NCBI GenBank assembly: GCA_963693635.1
Contig: CAVOBC010000050.1
Span: forward strand, 1-18,634
Length of the DNA: 18,634 nt
Direction: 5' to 3'
From: CAVOBC01 sp963693635
GTDB lineage: Bacteria; Pseudomonadota; Gammaproteobacteria; Pseudomonadales; Azotimanducaceae
Shown here: positions 14,092 through 18,634 of the stretch, one piece after another
Numbering within the stretch: the stretch's first letter is position 1
Layout of the letters: each line of letters starts with the position of its first letter
The notes under the pieces: generated by a model
Databases searched by the model: none
What the model was told of the DNA's origin: nothing
What the model saw: only the letters and a program-made list of their open reading frames with translations
Position numbers and translations under genes: made by a program

Positions 14092-15384
14092 TCATCTTGC
14101 GGGACAGTTGTCGACGCAGGTCGCGGATTGTTGGCCGCTCCGCCGCACGCGAGCGCGTGCTTTTGTTGGTGGTGACAGCCGGGTTTGCCAACTCGTGTGC
14201 GCTGACGGTGCCATTGCCGTCTGCGTCGATACGCCAAGCGCGGTCCCTGCGCGGGCGATTTCGCGGGCAGAGAGATGGCCGTCCCGGTCACGGTCGAGGG
14301 CGCGTGCGACAGCGAGGTTGGCGTCCTGGCGCGGCATGGACAACGGTTGGGCGGGATCGGCTGCGGGCACTTCGCTCGCCCCGGGATAGATCCACGGCCG
14401 GGCTTGTTTGATGACGAGCACGTTATCCACGGTCACTTTGAATTCGATCTCCATCGCAAACGCGCGGTCATTCGGGTCGCGCCGATAGTGCGTCGCAAAC
14501 TCGTTGTGCACGATGCCGAGGTAAATCCGCAGCGTGTCGACGTGATCGTCTTGCAGCGCACTATCTCCGCGCTGGTGCAGAAGTTTGTCCGTGCCGGGCT
14601 GCCAGCCAAGCAGTTGCTCCTGAACAGCATGCCGGCCCCTGTTTATGTCGGCGGGATGGGTCACGCGATTCTCGCCTGCCCGAGCGTATATGTAGTGGGC
14701 CCCGCGATTGCCATACAGGATGTCATCGGTAACGGCGACGCCGTTGGCGCGTTCGTCATCAAAGTTGCGATGCAGGAAAACCCCCATCATGGCAGCGTTG
14801 TGGTCGATACCGTGGAACTCGCGGGCATCGACGGCGCGGTAATTCCACACGTTGGCGTAGACCTGCTTGATGGATTTTGCGAGGGGTCCCTCGTCCGCGC
14901 GATGGGTAAAGGAATCATAGAGACCGGCGCCGCTGAAACCATAGAGGTCCTCCGCGTTGGCACTCGATCGGCAGCGTATGGGATGGCCACCAAAGTCTCC
15001 CTGAATCTCACCGAGTGCAGTGGCCGCGGGTGCGGGGAAGGGCGCAGCCCTGATGCGTCTGCGCAGATCAGCGAGTAATTTCTGGCGTTTGGCGGGGTTG
15101 GGGGAATCGGCGTGGCTGAGCACTGCGGACGCGGCTGCATCCAGTAAGTTTGCCGACATGAAACGCCTGTAGAAAGAAAAAGGAACAGCGAAGCCGGCCG
15201 GCACGGCGTCGGCGGGCAGGCCGACTTGCCGGAGCGAGGCGAGATTTGCGGCCTTGGCGCCGATACTCGCGCGATCACTGAAGCTGAGTTCATCGAGCGG
15301 CCGAATGGCCGTCACTGAGAGGTCCGGGACGGGTAAGGCAACCGCGTGGGGCCGCACGGAGATTTCGGCATGTCGGACCGGCAC
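14092..15384 (-). CDS. PEP/pyruvate-binding (PPDK_N) domain with EF-hands; C-terminal part of a frameshifted exported protein
   Basis: The frame carries a PPDK_N-type nucleotide/PEP-binding domain: IGAKAANLASLRQVGLPADA, then RSSANAEDL and GFSGAGLYDSFTH, DEGPLAKSIKQVYANVWNYR and ANGVAVTDDILYG. These match the ATP-grasp half of pyruvate phosphate dikinase, PEP synthase and glucan water dikinase. After the domain comes an EF-hand, DRDRDGHLSARE. The frame then shifts: after ARAGTALG one missing base near a GGG run restores RIDADGNGTVSAHEL, a second EF-hand, and an end at TGA 14072-14074. Upstream, the frame reads back through LTVRRTGIEIV to the swivel segment of the preceding piece, so the start at 15384 is not natural. 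The full gene spans about 16476 to 14072 (about 800 residues). Confidence 0.7.
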   Translation of the reverse strand: MPVRHAEISVRPHAVALPVPDLSVTAIRPLDELSFSDRASIGAKAANLASLRQVGLPADAVPAGFAVPFSFYRRFMSANLLDAAASAVLSHADSPNPAKRQKLLADLRRRIRAAPFPAPAATALGEIQGDFGGHPIRCRSSANAEDLYGFSGAGLYDSFTHRADEGPLAKSIKQVYANVWNYRAVDAREFHGIDHNAAMMGVFLHRNFDDERANGVAVTDDILYGNRGAHYIYARAGENRVTHPADINRGRHAVQEQLLGWQPGTDKLLHQRGDSALQDDHVDTLRIYLGIVHNEFATHYRRDPNDRAFAMEIEFKVTVDNVLVIKQARPWIYPGASEVPAADPAQPLSMPRQDANLAVARALDRDRDGHLSAREIARAGTALGVSTQTAMAPSAHTSWQTRLSPPTKARARVRRSGQQSATCVDNCPAR

Positions 15385-15419
15385 GATCTCGATGCCGGTC
15401 CTGCGAACGGTTAGTGGAC

Positions 15420-16319
15420 CTACTGACCGAGGTGATCGGCGATTTGCGGCAGGTGCGTCGCACCGGCGACGTATGCGTTGGGTATGCCAAGCTGGATCGC
15501 GCGTACATTGACATGCGAGAGCGGGGTCTGACGCCTGCCGGTGATGATGCCCGCTACGCGAGGCAAATCATCCGGCAGATCATCCACCACGATGACGTCG
15601 CCTGGCCGCGGAATCGCGGGCGATTTGTGCAGGACCAGTCGGCCTGTCGTGTTGCCTTGCTGCAGGGCAAGAAACTGCAAAGGCACGTCAAACAGGTCAG
15701 CGTCCGTGTAGACCGGCAGATCGAATGCGCCGGCTGCCGCGAGCCCCTGCAGCAGGCTCGCGAGCGCAGGCTGCCGGGGATGCAATCCGGTAAGCTGGTC
15801 GAGGAGGGGCATCTGCCGGGTCAGCAGGCTGAATACGCGTTTGACGGTCCGGGCCTCGCGCCGTCGCGGTGGATCGAACTCGAAGGTGAAAAGACCGGTT
15901 TCGCCGCTCGGTGCGCGCAGTTGTGGTCGGTACACGATGACGCCGTCCGCGCGGCCCATGCCGCGCGCATACGTGAAAAGGCCGATGCTGCGTGCGAAAC
16001 CGACGTGGGTCGGATGGGTGCGCGTATTGATGAAATAGACGTCGGGGGCCTCGCTCGTCACCGCATCAACCGTAAACTTCACAAACAGCAGGCCGTCGAG
16101 ATAGGGGTCCTTGAGCGAGTCCCCGGCGTAGGCGAGCGCTGCAAACGCGGGCAGGGATGCAATGCTGGCGGAGCCATCCGCCTCTGCCAGTTCCGATGGT
16201 GATTGACGATGGCTCGCGTGTGCTGGTTGGTGGCGTTTCCCGGACCAGCCCCCATTCAGGCTGCGAAAGGCGGCCGTCCTGGTCAACGTCCAGCCGGCGG
16301 AGCGCTGATGGCGCCTCAT
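15420..16319 (-). CDS. Middle part of the frameshifted exported PPDK-like protein (phosphohistidine-like swivel segment)
   Basis: This frame is convincing from about 16250 down to 15420. It holds a domain with DGLLFVKFTVDAV, DVYFINTRTHPTHVGFARSI and VYRPQLRAPSGETG, then a swivel-type segment GIITGRRQTPLSHVNVRAIQ (about 15481-15540). The LSHVNVRA motif resembles the phosphohistidine loop of glucan water dikinases (LSHVSVRAR) and of related PEP-binding proteins. The frame ends with IADHLGQ and a TAG, but one missing base there lets it read on into the PPDK_N part. Its first residues before about 16250 (MRRHQRSAGWTLTRTAAFRS) are the out-of-frame shadow of the EF-hand segment. The histidine of LSHV is the likely phosphate carrier if the protein is a dikinase. 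Confidence 0.65.
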   Translation of the reverse strand: MRRHQRSAGWTLTRTAAFRSLNGGWSGKRHQPAHASHRQSPSELAEADGSASIASLPAFAALAYAGDSLKDPYLDGLLFVKFTVDAVTSEAPDVYFINTRTHPTHVGFARSIGLFTYARGMGRADGVIVYRPQLRAPSGETGLFTFEFDPPRRREARTVKRVFSLLTRQMPLLDQLTGLHPRQPALASLLQGLAAAGAFDLPVYTDADLFDVPLQFLALQQGNTTGRLVLHKSPAIPRPGDVIVVDDLPDDLPRVAGIITGRRQTPLSHVNVRAIQLGIPNAYVAGATHLPQIADHLGQ

Positions 16320-16476
16320 GTTGTTCCGCCGATGAGATCATGCCGTCGTGGTTCGCATCGACGTGATCGATCAGGCGGTTGGATTCGGTGGCTGCAACTG
16401 CTGTGTGGCCGCAGTGAAGGGCAAGGGTCAGTAGCAGGCGGAAGGTTTTGAGTTGGGTGTCGTGCATCTCGCTCAT
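16066..16476 (-). CDS. Signal peptide and EF-hand pair; N-terminal part of the frameshifted exported PPDK-like protein
   Basis: The gene opens MSEMHDTQLKTFRLLLTLAL and continues through a hydrophobic stretch to AVAATES, consistent with a cleaved signal peptide. An ATG three codons later is an alternative start. Two EF-hand loops follow: DANHDGMISSAE and DVDQDGRLSQPE, with calcium-ligand positions 1, 3, 5 and 12 occupied by acidic or amide residues. Beyond about residue 75 the frame becomes meaningless (GRGGWLRQHCIPARVCSARL). One base must be skipped between about 16190 and 16260 to continue as SPSELAEADGSASIASLPAF in the next piece. As read here the product would be a secreted two-EF-hand peptide, but the intended protein is the 800-residue fusion. 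Confidence 0.6.
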   Translation of the reverse strand: MSEMHDTQLKTFRLLLTLALHCGHTAVAATESNRLIDHVDANHDGMISSAEQHEAPSALRRLDVDQDGRLSQPEWGLVRETPPTSTREPSSITIGTGRGGWLRQHCIPARVCSARLRRGLAQGPLSRRPAVCEVYG

Positions 16477-16504
16477 TGCGCGTGCGCTCCCGCTCGTTTT
16501 TGTC

Positions 16505-16533
16505 TCAAAATTGTCATGCTGACAATTCCTGGG
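16505..16533. repeat. Dispersed hairpin repeat, copy C (left hairpin only)
   Basis: CTCAAAATTGTCA followed by TGC and TGACAATTCCTGGG reproduces the second hairpin of copy B (core stem AATTGTCA 16509-16516 with TGACAATT 16520-16527), differing in the loop and a few flanking bases. The rest of the element is absent. It is upstream of the minus-strand EF-hand/PPDK-like gene, in a region without coding sequence, so it may be transcribed or act as a transcription-bound site. Confidence 0.55.
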
Positions 16534-16716
16534 TCGCGTGCGTTCAGAGGATCTGCCGGAGAACTCTGTCAGAATACTGCACCCTCACGCCGTCTGCTTG
16601 TGCTGTCCTGGGATCTTGCCTGGGCTGTTCCGGGCGTCCGCGGAGAATGTGCGCAAGGGGACCCGGGTGGGAACCGCTTGATGTCTGTCTGACGCCTACG
16701 AAGCAAGAGACAGCCA

Positions 16717-16785
16717 AGCGTCTGTGACCGGATAATGAGAGCGTCTGTGACGAGACAATGACAGAGTCTGTGACCAGAAAATGAG
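16717..16785. repeat. Three imperfect 23-base tandem repeats upstream of crotonase
   Basis: Units at 16717-16739, 16740-16762 and 16763-16785 each begin AG(C/A)GTCTGTGAC and finish with AATGA(G/C); the GTCTGTGAC core is identical in all three. They end 25 bases before the crotonase start at 16811 and about 20 bases before its Shine-Dalgarno region. Placement and spacing suggest repeated binding sites for a regulator, though slippage duplication is possible. Confidence 0.7.
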
Positions 16786-16810
16786 AATAACCAATTTAGA
16801 GGAGACTCGA

Positions 16811-17644
16811 ATGAGCGAATTCTACGAGCCCCGCGTCAATCCGGACGGCAGCTACGACACGCTGACCATCGACTCGACGCCGGGCGTTGATCGGGTGACG
16901 CTCAATCGGCCCGAGTCGCTGAACGCCATGAGTCGAACGATGATGCTGGAATTGCAGCACTACTTCGGACGCCTTTACACCCGGCACGAAGTGCGTGTGG
17001 TGCTGCTAACCGGTGCCGGGCGCGGCTTCTGTTCAGGCCTCGATCTGAAGGAGGACAGATCCGATGAGCCCGGGGCCGGGCCCGTTGCGGGAATGCGCGT
17101 GCAACGGCGGGTGAGTGAGATCATGCTGCGGATGCGTCGCGCGCCCCAGGTCATCATTTCTCTCATCAACGGCGTAGCGAGTGGCGGCGGCTTTGGGCTT
17201 GCGCTCGCGTCGGACATCCGAATCGCCGCAGAGGGTATTCGTATGAATGCCGCCTTCATTCGGATCGGCCTGTCCGCCTGCGATGTTGGCGTGAGCTATT
17301 TTCTGCCTCGACTAGCGGGAAGCTCGCTAGCGTATGAACTGCTGCTGACCGGCGACTTCGTCGATGCCGACCGGGCGCTTAGATGCGGGCTGGTGTCGGA
17401 CGTCGTGGCGCGCGACGAACTGGCCGGCCGGGGTGAAGCCATGGCGGCATCGATCCTGCGCAACTCGCCGATCGGGGTCAGACTCACCAAGGAGTGCCTT
17501 AATATGAGCGTTGATGCGCAAAGCCTTGAATCTGTGATCGCTATGGAGGATCGTCAGCAGATACTCATCTCAGCGACGAATGATATGAGCGAAGGTGTTG
17601 CCGCGTTCCGGGCCAAGCGTGAGCCGCATTATGCGGACGAATGA
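16811..17644 (+). CDS. Enoyl-CoA hydratase/isomerase (crotonase) family protein, dienoyl-CoA-isomerase-like D-V-G motif
   Basis: A 277-residue crotonase. ATG 16811 is used because AGAGGAG lies just upstream; an in-frame ATG at 16781 falls inside the 23-base repeats. Family features are VTLNRPESLNAM (29-40), GAGRGFCSGLDLKED (68-82) and the second oxyanion helix INGVASGGGFGLALASDI (119-136). Both hydratase glutamates are missing: Gly129 replaces the first, and the second lies in NAAFIRIG. Asp158 in SACDVGVSYFLPRL aligns with the aspartate of dienoyl-CoA isomerases (A-D-V-G-T-L-Q-R-L-P). An isomerase-type or other non-hydratase chemistry is therefore more likely. It is followed after 89 bases by the exported PhoX-like gene. 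Confidence 0.9.
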   Translation: MSEFYEPRVNPDGSYDTLTIDSTPGVDRVTLNRPESLNAMSRTMMLELQHYFGRLYTRHEVRVVLLTGAGRGFCSGLDLKEDRSDEPGAGPVAGMRVQRRVSEIMLRMRRAPQVIISLINGVASGGGFGLALASDIRIAAEGIRMNAAFIRIGLSACDVGVSYFLPRLAGSSLAYELLLTGDFVDADRALRCGLVSDVVARDELAGRGEAMAASILRNSPIGVRLTKECLNMSVDAQSLESVIAMEDRQQILISATNDMSEGVAAFRAKREPHYADE

Positions 17645-17733
17645 AGCGCACCCCCAGCGGCAAAATGCAGATCGGACGCGAACTGCATGATCAAAGAGAC
17701 CCACTGTCGATGCTAACCAACAAGGAGTGAGAT

Positions 17734-18634
17734 GTGATTACACGTCGTGGATTGATGCGGGCAAGCGCCGCATTTGCAATCACTTTGCCGATATCAGTGC
17801 GTGGAGCGAGCCCGGTTTCGGGGGCGGCACTGCGGCCTGTCAATGACGAGACGACCGGACTGCCGCTTCTAAAGCTGCCACCGGGGTTCACGTACCGGTC
17901 CTTCAGTTGGACCGGCGACCCGATGGTCGATGGCTCAGCGACGCCCGGGCGCCACGATGGCATGTGTGTCAGCACGGCATCCCGCCCCGGGGAGACGTTG
18001 CTGCTGCGTAATCACGAGCAGTTCTTTGGCGCGCGCTTTGGTGCTGCCGATGTGCCTACGTACGATTCTCTCGTCGTGGCCACGGGGGCACACGAACACT
18101 TTCCTGACGGCTTCGCGGGCGCTTGTGGTGGCGTCACTGCGGTCGTTCTCAAAGGCGGCGTGTACCAGGAATCACAACCGTTGTTAACGGGCACCCTTGG
18201 CAACTGCGCGGGCGGACCGACGCCCTGGGGAAGCTGGCTGACGTGCGAAGAGATCGTCTTGCGGGGCACCCGCTGGGGCGCGCCTGAGGTTGGCTTCATG
18301 CAGGATCACGGCTATGTGTTTGAGGTGCCCGCTCCGCACCTTGCGCGGGCAAGTGCAAGACCCATCAAGGATCTTGGCCTGATGAAGCATGAGGCGACGG
18401 CGATCGGCACTGACGGCAACGTCTATGAGACGGAAGACAACGCGATCTTCGCAAGCGGTCGCATGATGAGCTCCGGCTTCTACCGAATGTTGCCAACAGA
18501 TCGCAGGGGCACCATCGGCTCTCTCGAAAAGGGTGGGGAGCTACAAATGCTGAAGGTGCGCGGCAAGCAAGCGGCTGACCTCGCGTTTGCCAGGCAGGGT
18601 GAGACGTTCGACATCGAATGGGTAACGATCGCCG
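17734..18634 (+). CDS. Tat-exported PhoX/DUF839-family protein (partial, 3' end outside window)
   Basis: The GTG at 17734 has AAGGAG six bases upstream. The frame is open to the right edge (300 codons). It starts MITRRGLMRASAAFAITLP, a twin-arginine (Tat) signal with T-R-R-G-L-M matching the consensus. The mature part has motifs typical of the PhoX/DUF839 beta-propeller: LLRNHEQF, NCAGGPTPWGSWLTCEE (158-173), KHEATAIGTDGNVYETEDN and SSGFYRMLP. PhoX proteins are calcium/iron-dependent alkaline phosphatases of the periplasm; many DUF839 members are uncharacterised, so phosphatase activity is likely but not certain. Tat export is common for folded metalloproteins. There are no Pho-box-like sites I can defend. 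It may be co-transcribed with the crotonase. Confidence 0.85.
   Translation, partial: MITRRGLMRASAAFAITLPISVRGASPVSGAALRPVNDETTGLPLLKLPPGFTYRSFSWTGDPMVDGSATPGRHDGMCVSTASRPGETLLLRNHEQFFGARFGAADVPTYDSLVVATGAHEHFPDGFAGACGGVTAVVLKGGVYQESQPLLTGTLGNCAGGPTPWGSWLTCEEIVLRGTRWGAPEVGFMQDHGYVFEVPAPHLARASARPIKDLGLMKHEATAIGTDGNVYETEDNAIFASGRMMSSGFYRMLPTDRRGTIGSLEKGGELQMLKVRGKQAADLAFARQGETFDIEWVTIA

Noticed and set aside
14275..15078. 267-codon plus-strand frame
   Set aside because: Antisense to the PPDK_N domain; the domain motifs RSSANAEDL and GLYDSFTH are on the minus strand.
16717..16785. CRISPR array
   Set aside because: The units are contiguous 23-mers with no spacers and no cas genes nearby.

Overview
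The window is about 18.6 kb of high-GC bacterial chromosome. The gene types are CoA-thioester enzymes, an exported PHM-like copper monooxygenase fused to a thioredoxin fold and a c-type heme motif, a Tat-exported PhoX-like protein and dimeric alpha/beta-barrel proteins. They suggest a free-living, probably marine, proteobacterium, and a gammaproteobacterium is my best guess. There is no rRNA, tRNA or other marker gene here, so this placement is weak.

Layout. 1-143: tail of an unrecognised gene. 176-1291 (-): esterase with an added C-terminal beta domain. 1527-2246 (+): ankyrin-repeat protein. 2352-2902 (+): orphan 3TM-type phage holin, split by a frameshift. 3022-4122 (-): two-hotdog FAS1-like dehydratase. 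4224-4577 (-): small GFA-family zinc protein. 4675-5454 (+): crotonase. 5479-6273 (-): unrecognised protein with a shifted C-terminus. 6485-7457 (-): membrane-anchored HEAT-repeat protein in two frames. 7745-8280 (+): NIPSNAP-family gene in three frame segments, overlapping a half-length DUF1330-like gene. 8374-9579 (-): unrecognised anchored protein. 9709-11804 (-): apparent PHP phosphoesterase / EthD / MaoC operon. 11993-16476 (-): a pair of exported EF-hand proteins, a PPDK-like protein and a redoxin-cytochrome-copper monooxygenase. 16811-17644 (+): second crotonase. 17734-end (+): Tat-exported PhoX/DUF839 protein, cut by the window edge.

Functional reading. Two crotonases, two MaoC-type proteins, and EthD, NIPSNAP and DUF1330-like proteins point to an accessory region for breakdown of CoA-activated or hydrophobic substrates. 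Several of these proteins lack the textbook catalytic residues of their family. The most distinctive locus is 11993-16476. Two adjacent co-directional genes encode proteins with signal peptides and EF-hands. One is a tripartite redox protein. The other puts a phosphohistidine-like swivel segment ahead of a PEP/pyruvate (PPDK_N) domain and brackets both with EF-hand pairs.

Two features cut across the window. First, five genes need frame changes (eight in all) to read as full-length family members, while their neighbours are intact. Many lie in or near short homopolymers, so consensus indel errors are the simplest explanation, with true decay or recoding as alternatives. Second, the intergenic spaces carry structured repeats: a hairpin-rich dispersed element (2948, 11882 and 16505), a 3 x 23-bp array before the second crotonase, a duplicated 21-mer before the NIPSNAP gene, and a 10-bp inverted repeat at 9638-9678. 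Of the two longest gaps, 16477-16810 holds a hairpin and the 23-bp array, and 7458-7744 holds the 21-mer pair. I see no CRISPR array, rRNA, tRNA or insertion sequence.
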